From: CAVVYV01 sp963752585
GTDB taxonomy: Bacteria > Actinomycetota > Thermoleophilia > Solirubrobacterales > 70-9
NCBI GenBank assembly: GCA_963752585.1
Contig: CAVVYV010000008.1
Location: forward strand, 434,001 to 498,000
DNA length: 64,000 nt
Direction: 5' to 3'
In this document: in pieces, positions 30,297-41,474 of the stretch
Layout of the letters: each line of letters begins with the position of its first letter
Numbering within the stretch: position 1 is the stretch's first letter
Translations under genes and position numbers: made by a program
Notes under the pieces: generated by a model
What the model was told of the DNA's origin: nothing
The model's input: the letters and a program-made list of their open reading frames with translations, nothing else
The model's database searches: none

Positions 30297-30983
30297 GTGA
30301 GCGCGGGGGCCGACGCCCAGGCCTGGGCGGAGATCGTCTCCTCGGTCGCCGCCGACCGCGGTGCCCGCTATGAGCCGGTGGGCGGGATCAACCCCGCCGG
30401 GGGCCCGGCGGCCCTCTGCCCGGGCGGGACCAACCGGATCACAGGGGAGCTCGACGACGGCTTCTGGGGCGCCTCCTGCGACGCCGACGAGCGCGAGGAG
30501 GGTCGCTTCGGCCGAAGGGCGGTGCTGCCCGGCGCCGTTCTCGCCAAGGCCCATATGCCCGACCTGGCGACCGTAGTCCCGATCTTCAACGTCGAGTCGA
30601 TCGAGCGGAGCGCCGAGGACGTCGTCGATCGCCGCTCCCGGCGCCGGGTCGAGTTCGAGAGCGTCGACTTCAACAAGCGCTTCATCGCCACCGTCCCCCG
30701 CGATCACGATCCGGTCGCGCTGCGCGAGCTCTTCAGCCCGGCGTTCATCGATTGGATCACCCGGATCCCCGCGGAGATCGACTTCGGGATCACCGACCGC
30801 CAGCTCCTCTTCCACTGGCGGCTGCGAGAGCGCAGCCGCGACGAGCTGAAGGAGGCGCTCCACTCCGCCGGCGGCATCTTCGACCGGCTCCACCGGGAGA
30901 TGGAGGAGAACAACCTCGACATCTACAAGGCCGGGCCCTGGAACGCCGGGCTCGAGCCGTTCCCACCGAGGCCGGGCGCCTAG
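30297..30983 (+). CDS. hypothetical protein, DUF3137-like
   Basis: 228 aa, intact. The region FESVDFNKRFIATVPRDHDP then FSPAFIDWITRIP resembles the core of DUF3137-type proteins (an FxxxFN.rF...l.P.f..wl pattern); I make the match by pattern only. No signal peptide or membrane span. GTG 30297 starts 10 nt after the SCP2 stop, so both belong to one unit. Its stop overlaps the convergent PNPOx-fold gene. Function is unknown. Confidence 0.6.
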   Translation: MSAGADAQAWAEIVSSVAADRGARYEPVGGINPAGGPAALCPGGTNRITGELDDGFWGASCDADEREEGRFGRRAVLPGAVLAKAHMPDLATVVPIFNVESIERSAEDVVDRRSRRRVEFESVDFNKRFIATVPRDHDPVALRELFSPAFIDWITRIPAEIDFGITDRQLLFHWRLRERSRDELKEALHSAGGIFDRLHREMEENNLDIYKAGPWNAGLEPFPPRPGA

Positions 30984-31939
30984 CTGTCCGCTCGCTCGCG
31001 CAGCCGGCGCCGGTAGGTCCGGTAGAAGCGCGGCCCCTTCAGGATGAAATCCCGGCGGGACGCGCCCTTCGGCAGCTCGAAGCCGCCGATGACCTTCCTC
31101 GGAACCAGCGCCCAGCCTTCACCCGATTCGACGAGGTCGCCCCGCACCTGGGCGTTGCGCTGCCAGCTGAAGTCGGGCGCGTGCCGGTGGACGGTGAGGC
31201 AGGCTCGGCCCTCGAGCAGCGGCAGGCCCACCGGCTCGGCGCCGAGCTCGATCGAGCGCGAACCGGGCTGGATCTCGATCGGGACCCGGGCGGAGAGCGG
31301 AAAGCCGTCAGGTGCAAGCCAGCTGACCACCGCAGTCTCGTGCTCACGACCGAGCTTGTCGATGCGGGGGTCCCAGGTCGCCTCGCCGCCGGCGGCCGGG
31401 CCGTGATCCTCGGGCGGCTCCTCGACGTGGCCGGATCGCACCTCCTCCAGGTGGGCGTCGTGGAGAACCGGCTCGGCCGTGATGTCACCTTCGGGCCAGA
31501 CGAAGACGCGCTCGGGCCGGACCTTGATGTAGATCCGCGTGTAGTACCAGTCGAACATCCTGCGGAGCGCCTTCGGCGGGTGCATCTTCCTCGTCGCCGG
31601 CAGCTTCTCGCCTGTTTCGCGGAGGTAGCGCTCGGCATTGCCCTTCAGATCCTCGTCGTGGATCTCCGCGGTGCCGTGGACGAGGATGCGAATGTCGCTC
31701 TGGATTCCCGACCCGGTCGGATCCGAGAACAGGAGCGAGACGCTCGGGTGGCGGCGGGCGTCGTCCGCCTTCTTCGGGTAGCCGAGGCCGGTGGTGACGT
31801 CGATCGTCGCCGCCCCCGGCTCGTAGTAGGGGGTCACCGGCCAGGTGATCGGCTGCTTGCGAGCTCCGACCGTGGTCAGCTCGCAGGTGATGAACTTGTC
31901 GAAGGCCTGCTGGACCTCCGGCGGAAGGCTGCTGGTCAT
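30980..31939 (-). CDS. pyridoxamine 5'-phosphate oxidase-fold flavoprotein
   Basis: 319 aa, intact. The N-terminal half matches the PNPOx-like/F420- or FMN-binding split barrel (FITCELTTVGARKQPITWPV, then VSLLFSDPTGSGI and RILVHGTAEI). The C-terminal half looks like a second split-barrel copy (TAVVSWLAPDGFPLSARVPI, ACLTVHRHAPDFSW), so it is probably a fused double-barrel protein. Ligand choice between FMN, F420 and haem cannot be read off. It converges on the DUF3137-like gene with a 4-nt overlap. Confidence 0.75.
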   Translation of the reverse strand: MTSSLPPEVQQAFDKFITCELTTVGARKQPITWPVTPYYEPGAATIDVTTGLGYPKKADDARRHPSVSLLFSDPTGSGIQSDIRILVHGTAEIHDEDLKGNAERYLRETGEKLPATRKMHPPKALRRMFDWYYTRIYIKVRPERVFVWPEGDITAEPVLHDAHLEEVRSGHVEEPPEDHGPAAGGEATWDPRIDKLGREHETAVVSWLAPDGFPLSARVPIEIQPGSRSIELGAEPVGLPLLEGRACLTVHRHAPDFSWQRNAQVRGDLVESGEGWALVPRKVIGGFELPKGASRRDFILKGPRFYRTYRRRLRERADS

Positions 31940-31995
31940 CCCAGCAGCAGGATATGACGGGGAGATCGTCCCGTCCCCCCGGGCCCCGATCAGGG

Positions 31996-32592
31996 CTAGG
32001 GCAACTCCTCCGGGAGGACGATCCGCCGGTCCCCTCCCTTCCCGACCACCTCGGGCTCGACCGCCTTCACCTGGCGGCCACGGGCGGCCTCGAGCGCCTC
32101 GGTGGCGTTCGCGAACGGCAGCAGCGACTCGAGGTGCTTGATCGTCGGAAAGACGAGAGGAAGCTCGTCTCTCCCATGCATCTCGAGCGCGTTGCGGGGA
32201 GGGAACCAGCCCGCGTCCACGGTCTCGCTGCCGTCGGGACGCGGCGGTGAGTGCGCCGGCGCCAGGGCGAGGTAGAAGCGGGTGTCGAAGCGCACAGGCA
32301 CGATTCGGGGGGTGATCCAGCGCGAATAGGGGACGAGCTCTTCGGGTTCGACCTCGATCCCGGCCTCCTCGTCCAGCTCCCTGACCGCGCAGATGCGTGA
32401 GGCGCGCTCGCCCTCGCCGTCCTCGGGATCGACGGTGCCGCCGGGGAACACCCAGACGCCGGGCATGAAGCTCGCCTCGGGGTTGCGCCGGACCAGGCAG
32501 ACCTCGAGGCCCCGGTCGGCGTGTTTGCCGCCACGGCGAAGGAGGATCACCGTGGCGGCGGGGCGAGGGGTGGCCGGCGAGGCAGCCTGCAC
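31996..32592 (-). CDS. NUDIX hydrolase
   Basis: 198 aa, intact. The Nudix box is readable as GGTVDPEDGEGER followed by AVRELDEEAGIEV (REUxEExGU core), preceded by VFPGG. This hydrolyses nucleoside-diphosphate-linked compounds; RFDTRFYLALAP and AGWFPPRNALEMH suggest the NUDT7/19 CoA-like subgroup, which would cleave acyl-CoA or CoA, but this is tentative. GTG 32592 is the start, 37 nt from the divergent rubredoxin ATG. Confidence 0.82.
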   Translation of the reverse strand: MQAASPATPRPAATVILLRRGGKHADRGLEVCLVRRNPEASFMPGVWVFPGGTVDPEDGEGERASRICAVRELDEEAGIEVEPEELVPYSRWITPRIVPVRFDTRFYLALAPAHSPPRPDGSETVDAGWFPPRNALEMHGRDELPLVFPTIKHLESLLPFANATEALEAARGRQVKAVEPEVVGKGGDRRIVLPEELP

Positions 32593-32629
32593 GCGAGGCC
32601 AGCGTACTGGTTAGATTCGCGGCGCCCGA

Positions 32630-32815
32630 ATGGCCGCGGAGACCGGCACCAAGCAGCTCTACATCTGCACCTCGTGCGGGTTCATCTACGACCCCGACGA
32701 GGGCGATCCCGACGGCGGCGTGCCGCCCGGCACCGCCTTCGACGACATCCCTGACGACTGGTTCTGCCCCGTCTGCGGGGCGCGGAAGTCGGACTTCGAG
32801 CCGTACGAGGAGTAA
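32630..32815 (+). CDS. rubredoxin
   Basis: 61 aa. One iron held by two CxxC pairs: YICTSCGFIYDPDEGDPDGG and WFCPVCGARKSDFEPYEE. The central DDIPDDW is canonical. One-electron carrier, typically partnering alkane hydroxylases, P450-like systems or peroxide/superoxide reductases; no obvious partner is adjacent. ATG 32630 with little leader. Its TAA is directly abutted by the convergent stop of the DUF4349 gene. Confidence 0.93.
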   Translation: MAAETGTKQLYICTSCGFIYDPDEGDPDGGVPPGTAFDDIPDDWFCPVCGARKSDFEPYEE

Positions 32816-33940
32816 CTACTCGTCCAGAGCCGCTTCGCGGCGGCGCCGGCGAAGCGCATTGAACCCGAGCCACCCAACTGCGGACAAAGCGGCGAGGGGG
32901 GCGAGGATCGCGAGGGTGATCAGGGCGGCGCCGCCGAGGGCCTCGAGCACGCTGACGGCGTCGTCGGCCGCGTCGCCGATCGACCAGTCGCCATCGCCCT
33001 CGCCGTTGCCGAGGACGGTGACGCTGAGCCGCGAGAAGTCGGCGCGCTGCTTCAGCCCACCCAGCTCCGCGCGGGCCGCCGCCAGCTCCTGGCGGGCCAG
33101 CCGCAGCTGCTCGCGAATCGCGGCGATCTCGGCCGGCGAGTCCGCGTCGGCGAGCTGACCGAGAAGGCCCTCGACCTCCGCCCTGGCGTCGGCGAAGCGC
33201 TCCTCGGCGCCGACGAACGGCGCGGTGATGTCCAGCGTCCCCTCGTTGCGGGAGGAGACGTGGGCGAGATCGGAGAGATCCGAGAGCGCCGCCTGCAGGT
33301 TCTGGGTGGGGATCCGGAGGTCGAAGCTCGCTCGGCCCTGGCCGTCGGAGGTGTTGACGTTGGAGGAGACGACGATCCCGTCGTAGCGGTCGGTGACCTG
33401 GATCACCCCGTCGGAGACGTCGGCCACCTGGCCCGGCTCGGTCGAGAGAGCCATCGACGCCGAGCGCTCCTGCACCCGCTCCCTTCCGGGCTTCAGCTGC
33501 TCGTCCGGGCGTGGAGGAACCGGCGGTACGGCGATCGGCGGCGATGCCGGCTCGATCGCCGTGCTCGGCGCCTGCCCCGCCGCTCGGCCGGCAGCGTCCT
33601 CCGCCGCCGCCCCGCTCTCCTGCAGGGTCTCGCCTGACGGAGCTTGCAGGGACTGCGGCTCGTCGCCGTCGCCAGTGATCGAGATCGCGACCCCGATCAC
33701 CACCACTGTGGCCGCCACGGCACCCGCCGCCGGGATCAGCCGCCTCCAACGGAAGGAGGCAAGGGAGCCAGCGAGCCGGTCGCCGAGGGACCGAGCTGGG
33801 GCCGGCGGCCTCGCATCGGCCTCCTTGCCGGCGGGAAAGCCCTCGGCCGCCCAGGCGTCGAGCTCGGCGGCGAAACGCTCCTCGATCTCGGGCCGCAGGG
33901 CCCGGAGCTCGGTTGCGATCTGCTCGTCAGTCGGCCTCAT
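32816..33940 (-). CDS. DUF4349 membrane protein, putative anti-sigma partner
   Basis: 374 aa, intact. A cytoplasmic N-terminal segment of about 65 aa (PTDEQIATELRALRPEIEER) leads to a first membrane span (LIPAAGAVAATVVVIGVAI). The extracytoplasmic DUF4349 domain contains a coiled coil (DARAEVEGLLGQLADADS, AAIREQLRLARQELAAARAE). A second span (ALITLAILAPLAALSAVGW) ends in a basic tail (RRRRREAALDE). Its start overlaps the ECF sigma gene by 14 nt, so the two are co-translated. The arrangement suggests it senses outside conditions and holds the sigma factor; no canonical anti-sigma zinc motif is seen. Confidence 0.72.
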   Translation of the reverse strand: MRPTDEQIATELRALRPEIEERFAAELDAWAAEGFPAGKEADARPPAPARSLGDRLAGSLASFRWRRLIPAAGAVAATVVVIGVAISITGDGDEPQSLQAPSGETLQESGAAAEDAAGRAAGQAPSTAIEPASPPIAVPPVPPRPDEQLKPGRERVQERSASMALSTEPGQVADVSDGVIQVTDRYDGIVVSSNVNTSDGQGRASFDLRIPTQNLQAALSDLSDLAHVSSRNEGTLDITAPFVGAEERFADARAEVEGLLGQLADADSPAEIAAIREQLRLARQELAAARAELGGLKQRADFSRLSVTVLGNGEGDGDWSIGDAADDAVSVLEALGGAALITLAILAPLAALSAVGWLGFNALRRRRREAALDE

Positions 33941-34511
33941 CGAGGGACCTCCTCAGCTTCTGGATGACACGGTGGACCCGGGTGCCGGCGTTGGTCTCGC
34001 TGGTGCCGATCACGGAGGCGATCTCGGCGTTGCTGAGCCCGGCGAAGAACTTGAGCGCAACCAGTTCCCGGTCGCGGCCGCCGAGCGAGTCGAGCGCTTG
34101 CCGGAGCGATGCCCGGTCGATCGCGGCCTCGGCCGGATCGCGCGCCGGCGCCGCCGGCGCCACGCCCTCCTCGGCCGGGGCCCCCTCCGTCGCCGCGGCT
34201 GCGAGCCGCGAGCGCCGGCGGAGCTCGTCGAGCGCCGCGTTCCGGGCGATCCCGAACAGCCACGCCCTCGGTGTGCCGCGCCCGCGGTCGATCTGCCGCC
34301 GCCGGCGCCAGGCGCGCTCGAACGCCTGCGCCGTCACCTCCTCGGCGGCGGAGCGGTCCCGCAGCAGGCCCGCGACGTAGGCATAGAGATCGTCCCGGGT
34401 CTCCCGGTAGAGCTCCTCGAAGGTCACCCGGCTCGCATCGACCTTCTCCGGTGCTGTCGCAACCGCGGCAGTGCTCACACCGTTACTACGGCGCGGCCCG
34501 TGTTTCATCAC
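33927..34511 (-). CDS. ECF RNA polymerase sigma factor
   Basis: 194 aa. Sigma region 2: FEELYRETRDDLYAYVAGLL...AEEVTAQAFERAWRRR with the following GTPRAWLFGIARNAALDELR. Region 4: LVALKFFAGLSNAEIASVIG then ETNAGTRVHRVIQKLRR. Start options are 34511/34508 or GTG 34478 (MSTAAVATAPEKV); the last leaves a more typical N-terminus. It overlaps the DUF4349 membrane gene and follows bioA by 9 nt, so it may be read from the biotin transcript. Confidence 0.85.
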   Translation of the reverse strand: MMKHGPRRSNGVSTAAVATAPEKVDASRVTFEELYRETRDDLYAYVAGLLRDRSAAEEVTAQAFERAWRRRRQIDRGRGTPRAWLFGIARNAALDELRRRSRLAAAATEGAPAEEGVAPAAPARDPAEAAIDRASLRQALDSLGGRDRELVALKFFAGLSNAEIASVIGTSETNAGTRVHRVIQKLRRSLDEAD

Positions 34512-34520
34512 AGCCGTTTC

Positions 34521-35858
34521 TTACGCCGCTTCGAGAAGCGCTGCGTCCAGCCGCCCCTTGGCGGCGGGATCGAGGTCGGCGACCGGGTGAGCGGCGGTGA
34601 TCGACTCGGCGGTGACCTCGACCAGGCGGCGGAGGTCCTCGCTCGAGATCGAGAGCGGCGGCATCAGCACCACCACGTCTCCCAGCGGCCGGACGATCAC
34701 CCCTCGCTGGCGGGCCTCGAGGGTGACCCGGTGGCCCATCCGCAGCGGAGGGATCGTGCTCGCCGAGGTCGATCCCGACCATCAGCCCGCACTGGCGCAC
34801 CTCGCGCACCTCGCGCATCAGCTCGACCTCGGCCAGCAACTCCGGCCAGCAGCCGGATCTTCGGCTGCAGGCGCACCAGGGTGCGCTCCCGCCGGAAGAC
34901 CTCGAGGCTGGCGAGGGCCGCCGCGCAGGCGAGCGGGTTGCCGGTGTAGGTGTGGCCGTGGAAGAAGGTCTTGAACTCGGCGTGGTCGCCGAGGAACGCC
35001 TCGTAGATCGCCTCGGTCGCGAGGGTGGCCGCGAGCGGCATGTAGCCGCCGGTCAGCCCCTTGGCGACGCAGAGGAGGTCGGGGGCGACCCGCTCCTGCT
35101 CGCAGGCGAACATCGTCCCGGTGCGCCCGAAGCCGGTGGCGACCTCGTCGCAGATCAGCAGCACTCCGTGGCGCTCGGTCAGCTCCCGCACCGCGCGCAG
35201 GTAGCCCGGCGGATGGGTGAGGATTCCGGCGGCGCCCTGGACGAGGGGCTCGACGATCACCGCCGCGAGCTCCTCCTCGTGGCGGGCGAGCAGCCGCGCC
35301 ATCTCGTCGATGTCGCCGGGCTCGGCCCGGTGGGCGTTGAAGAGGAGCGGCCCGAAGGTGGAGTGGAAGAGGTCGATCCCGCCGACCGATACCGAGCCGA
35401 CGGTGTCGCCGTGGTAGGCGTCGCGGAGGCAGATGAAGGAGGTGCGCCGGACGTGCTGGCCGCCGCGGTGCTGCCAGTACTGGAAGGCCATCTTCAGGGC
35501 GACCTCCACCGCGGTCGAGCCCGAGTCCGAGTAGAAGACGCGGTCGAGCCCGGGCGGGGCGATCGCCGACCAGGCGGGCCGCCAGCTCGGCCGCCCTGGG
35601 GTGGGAGAGCCCGAGCATGGTGGAGTGGGCGACCCGCTCGAGCTGGTCCCGGACCGCCCGGTCGATCAGCGGGTGGCGATGGCCGTGGACGTTGCACCAC
35701 AGCGAGGAGACGCCGTCCAGGTAGCGGTTGCCGTCGGCGTCGATCAGCTCGGTTCCCTCGGCCCCCTCGATCATCAGCGGCTCCTCCTCGACCCAGTCCT
35801 GCTGCTGCGTGAACGGGTGCCAGAGGTGCCGATGGTCGAGCTGGGCCGCCGTTCGCAT
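34521..35858 (-). CDS. bioA: adenosylmethionine-8-amino-7-oxononanoate aminotransferase (frameshifted)
   Basis: PLP enzyme converting KAPA to DAPA with SAM as amino donor. The start MRTAAQLDHRHLWHPFTQQQ is diagnostic of BioA. YLDGVSSLWCNVHGHRHP and DAYHGDTVGSVSVG follow, and the PLP region is LICDEVATGFGRTG with the lysine in CVAKGLTGGY. FHGHTYTGNPLACAAALASL is also typical. The frame changes near 35560, 34848 and 34760; the native end is GRLDAALLEAA. About 446 aa joined. Last biotin gene of bioB-F-D-A. Confidence 0.9.
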
Positions 35859-35922
35859 CTCCGCCGCTGAAAATAGATCGCGGGTCGGCTGGAACCGGCG
35901 CCGTGTGGACGCGGAGATCCGG

Positions 35923-36642
35923 CTACGCCGCTGCGCTGCGAGCGGACTGCCTGACCGCGGGCTCGGCTGGCCGGCCGCCCCAGGTCCAGCCGCGGCCAGC
36001 TTGCCCGGCCGGCGTCAGATCCAGCCGGGTGAGGACCTTCACCGGGACCTGACCGAGCGCGGCGATCGTGTCGCGGTTGACTTCGCTCCAGCTCCGATGG
36101 GCTCGTCGGGCCACGGCGTGAGCACGACCGAGGCCACCTCGAGCCCGGCCGCGCGGACCGACTCGATCGTGAGCAGGGTGTGGTTGATCGTGCCCAGCCA
36201 GGGGACGCGGCGATCGCGACCGGGAAGGCCGAGCTCGCGGGCGAGGTCGCGGACCAGGTAGCCGGGCGCGAGCGGGACGAGGAAGCCGCCGACCCCCTCG
36301 CAGACCAGCAGGTCGGCGCGCGCGGCGGCGGCACGGGCGGCCGCCAGCGAGCCGTCGCGGGATCGATTCGCTCGCCGGCCAGCTCCGCCGCCAGGTGCGG
36401 CGAGACCGCCGGCCCGTAGCGGTAGGGGGCGATCTCCTCGTCGCTCTGCGTGAGAGCCCGCCGCCAGCCGCAGGAGCTCGTGATCGGCGAGCCCTCGCCT
36501 CCGAGCTCGTCGAGGCCGCTGACCGCCGGCTTGAAGACCGCTACCCGCTCCGCCGGTCGCTGCGCGCGGTCCGGGCGAGGGCGGCCGCGACCACCGTCTT
36601 TCCGACCTCGGTGCCGGTCCCGGTGACGAAGAGCCCGCGCAT
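35923..36642 (-). CDS. bioD: dethiobiotin synthetase (frameshifted)
   Basis: ATP-dependent carboxylation and ring closure of DAPA. The N-terminal P-loop MRGLFVTGTGTEVGKTVVAA is unmistakable. LLVCEGVGGFLVPLAPGYLV carries the second conserved block, and GTINHTLLTIESVRAAGLEV follows. The C-terminus is unusual: after the expected end (ALGQVPVKVLTRLDL) it carries about 35 extra residues rich in Gly/Trp/Ala. Several frame changes fall between 36060 and 36545. ATG 36642 is 3 nt from the bioF stop (TAGGCGGATG). About 239 aa. Confidence 0.85.
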
Positions 36643-36645
36643 CCG

Positions 36646-37889
<1,244 letters not shown>

Positions 37890-37890
<1 letters not shown>

Positions 37891-39052
37891 CAATCGCCCC
37901 AGCCGGCCGGCTGCGGCTCGGCATCGGTGGGCCGGCTGCGGGATAGGCCGGCACCTTCCCCTTCTTCTTGATCACCCGGAGCTGGGTCGAGGGGTCCCAG
38001 AGGTTCGCCTCCGCCTCGCTGTCGATCAGCTCGTCGACCGGCGTCCGCGGCGTCTCGCCCTCGAGCCAGCCGGAGCGGTTGTCGGGGCGGGGGACGGCGC
38101 CGTTGTCGTCCTGGCGGGCGACGTTCAGGCCGAGCTCCTCGAACATCGCGCGGTCCTCGGCGGGCTCGACCCCGAGCGTGGTCAGGAAGTTGCCCATCAT
38201 CACCCCGTTCAGCCCCGCCTTCACCGCGAGCGGCTGGAGCTCGCCGAGGTTCTCGACCCGGCCGCCGCAGAGGCGGAAGAGGGCGTCGGGGAGGATCAGC
38301 CGGAAGATCGCCACCCACTTGACCACCTCCCAGGGATCCATCAGCTCGCGCTCGCCGAACTTGGTCCCGGTGCGCGGGTTGAGCAGGTTGATCGGGACCG
38401 AGTCGGGATCGATCTCGGCCAGCTCGAAGGCCATCTCCACCCGCTGGCGGGGGGACTCGCCGAGGTTGAGGATGCCGCCGACGCAGCTCTCCAGGCCCGC
38501 CTCCTTGACCGCGTCGATCGTCCGGATCCGGCCCTCGTAGCGGACCGTGGTCGAGACCTCCGGGTAGTAGGAGCGCGAGGTCTCGACGTTGTGGTGGACG
38601 CGCTGGATCCCCGCCTCCTTCAGCTGCTTCGCCCGGTCGACCGACATGTGGCCGATCGAGGCGCAGCGCTTCAGGTTGGTGTGCTCGGAGACGAGCTTGG
38701 CGCCCTCGACGATCTTGGCGAAGTCGCGCTTCGAGAGCCCCTGGCCCTGGGTGACCATGCAGAAGCGGTGGGCGCCCGCCGCCTCGGCCGCCTTCGCGTG
38801 CTCGAGGATCTGCTCGGGCTCCATCATCGCGTGCATCGGCGTGTCGGCCTCGGCGTAGCGCGACTGGGCGCAGAAGCCGCAGTCCTCGGCGCAGCCGCCG
38901 GACTTGGCGTTGACCAGCGAGCACATGTCGGTGGAGTCGCCGAAGCGGTCGGTGCGCACCTGCCAGGCGCGCTCGACCAGCGCCCCGATCTCCTCGTGGT
39001 CGGTCAGCGCCCCCAGCTCGAGGGCCTCGTCGAAGCTGATCAGCGGTGGCAC
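37890..39052 (-). CDS. bioB: biotin synthase (C-terminal frameshift)
   Basis: Radical SAM enzyme inserting sulfur into dethiobiotin. The [4Fe-4S] motif is GGCAEDCGFCAQSRY (CxxxCxxC). YHHNVETSRSYY-like VHHNVETSRSYYPEV and the [2Fe-2S]-side residues in GLESCVGGILNLGES are present. PINLLNPRTGTKF and GGRVENLGELQP are family blocks. GTG 39052 begins MPPLISFDEAL. The frame changes near 37935, giving a native end EPQPAGWGD. About 387 aa, slightly long at the C-terminus. First gene of the biotin operon. Confidence 0.92.
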
Positions 39053-39190
39053 GCGGCCAGGCTAGGACCGCGGCCCGGACGCCCCAGCGGACGCTGTGCG
39101 AACTGCGACATGGCCCACCGACGCCGGGTATGCTCGCCTCGTGTTTGGGGGCAGCGGAGGCTTTGACGGCGGAGCGCCCGGGGGACGAGG

Positions 39191-41447
39191 ATGAAACGGA
39201 CGGCGCTCACGTGCGCGCTCGCATCTGCCGCCGCCGCGGCGGTGCTGCTCGCGCTCGGCTGGGTTTCGGCGGCCAGGGCCGAGGCCCAGGCCCACGATCC
39301 CTCCGCGGACGATCGCTACTCCCTCGCCGGCGGCTGCTTCGCGCTCCGCTCCGAGCAGACCGGCGACTTCGTGGTCAGGGCAGGTGGCGGCTACGCGGCC
39401 ACAGCCGCCACGGCCGGCGCCGCGGAGCCTTTCCGGATGCAGGCGACCGACCTCGGCCGCTACCTCTTCTACGGCGCGGCCGAGGACTTCTTGGCCCGGA
39501 ACGCCCTCTTGAACTCGGTCGAGGCGGCGGCCCAGCCGAGCGACGACTCCGACTGGACCGTGACCGAGGACGACGGGGCTTTCAGGGTCGTCAACGAGTT
39601 CGCGAACAGGGACCTGGCCGTGGGCACCGCCGATGCGCTGACCACCGTCGCAGCAGGGCAGCGGCGGAGCGGCCGGGCTGTTCAGCTTTGAGGAGACGAC
39701 AGGCTGCGCCGACTACCCGGAGATCGAGGTCAACGTGACCGGTCCCGAGCCCTCTGATCCGGTGGCGGGAGCGAGGTCCGCGGGTTCGCCGAGACGCACA
39801 TGCACCACATGGCCTTCGAGTTCCTCGGAACGAACGCGCACTGCGGCCGTCCCTGGCATCGCTTCGGTGCGCCCTTCGCGCTGCAGGACTGCCCCGAGCA
39901 TGAGCCGGACGGCTGCGCGGCGGTGCTCGAGACCGCCCTCTCCGGCAGCACCTGCCACGGCACCGACGGCTGGCCGACCTTCACGGGCTGGCCGCACCAC
40001 TCGCACTACACCCACGAGCAGTCCTATTACAAGTGGGTGGAAAGGTCTTGGCGCTGGGGGGCTGCGCGTCTTCGTGAACCTGATGGTCGAGAACCGGGTC
40101 CTCTGCGAGCTCTACCCGGGCCTCCGGGTCAGCCCGCGGATGGGAGCTGCGACGAGATGGAAAGCGTCAGGCGCGAGGTGCAGCGGACGCGCGAGCTCGA
40201 GCGCTACATCGACGCCCAGAGCGGCGGCCCGGGCAGGGGCTGGTACCGGATCGTCGAGAGTCCCGCCGAGGCCAGGCAGGTGATCAACGACGGCAAGCTC
40301 GCGGTCGTGATGGGGATGGAGGTATCGGAGCCCTTCGGCTGCCGCCTGATGCAGCCGGGCAACATGCCGCTCTGCACCCAGCAGGACGTGGACGCCGGGC
40401 TCGACGAGCTCCACGACCTCGGGATCCGCCAGGTCGAGCTGGTCAACAAGTTCGACAACGCGCTGACCGGCGTGGCCGGCGACAGCGACGAGGTGGGCAC
40501 GATCACGAACCTCGGGAACCTCATTCGGCCGGCACCTTCTGGGATTACGAGCACTGCGAGGACGAGCACAACCACGACCACTCACCGACGGCGGTCCCCC
40601 ACAACGACGACCAGCTGATCGCGAACGGCCTCGACGTGTTCGGCGACACGACCGGGATCACGTTCCCTGTCTACGGATCGCCTCCGCACTGCAACCAGCG
40701 CGGGCTTCTCCGAGCTCGGCGAGCGCGTCCTCAGGCGGATGATCGACAAGGGCATGATCTTCGACCCCGACCACATGAGCGTGATCGCCCGCAACCAGGC
40801 GCTCGACCTGGTCGAGAAGCACCGGTATCCCGGGCGTGATGACCTCCCACAGCTGGAGCACCGACAACGCGCTCCCAAGGATCTCGAGGCTCGGCGGCCT
40901 GATCGGGCCCTCGACCGGTGACTCGGAGAGCTTCGTCGGCAAGTGGCTCCACTTCCGGTCGCACGGCTATGACGGCATGAATCCCAACGGGTTCGGCCTC
41001 GGCTACGGCGCAGACATGAACGGCTTCGCCGCCCAGGGCGGGCCGCGCAGCTGCCAGCCCCCGAGCACCCTCCGGTCACCTACCCGTTCCCGTCGCCCGA
41101 TCCAGCCCGGCGTCACCATCCACCAGCAGCGTTCCGGGACGCGGGTCTACGACATCAACGCCGATGGGGTCGCCCACTACGGCCTCTATCCGGACTGGAT
41201 CGAGGACGTCCGGATCCTCGGCGGCCCGGAGATCATCGACGACATGGCCGGCGGGGCCGAGGCGTATCTCCGGATGTGGGAGCGCGCGGCCGGGACCTCC
41301 GTCGGCGGCGACTCCGCCACGCCCCCTGTGTCGAAAGGCGCGACCGCTAACTCCAAGCGGTGCGCGGCACTTCGCGCCAAGCTGAAGCGGAGCAACTCGA
41401 AGCAGGCGAAGCGCAAGCTCCGCCGGAAGCTCCGCAGGCTCTGCTGA
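39191..41447 (+). CDS. secreted amidohydrolase-fold (membrane-dipeptidase-like) protein (frameshifted)
   Basis: A signal peptide (MKRTALTCALASAAAAAVLL) precedes a 120-aa beta-trefoil-like domain (CFALRSEQTGDFVVRAGGGY). The catalytic metal-binding segment FAETHMHHMAFEFLG (HxH) follows, then VNLMVENRVLCEL, VVMGMEVSEPFGC, MIFDPDHMSVIARNQALDLV and GVMTSHSWSTDN. Together these look like a TIM-barrel metal hydrolase of M19/amidohydrolase type. It ends in a very basic tail (SKQAKRKLRRKLRRLC). At least eight frame changes. About 750 aa joined. Substrate unknown. Confidence 0.68.
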
Positions 41448-41458
41448 GCCAGCGGCTG

Positions 41459-41474
41459 GCCGCCCTTAGGCGGC
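41459..41474. terminator. short hairpin between convergent genes
   Basis: GCCGCC-CTTA-GGCGGC, a perfect 6-bp stem, overlaps the stop codon of the sigma-factor gene and lies 12 nt after the stop of the amidohydrolase-like gene. No U-tract; a bidirectional terminator is possible. Confidence 0.4.
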
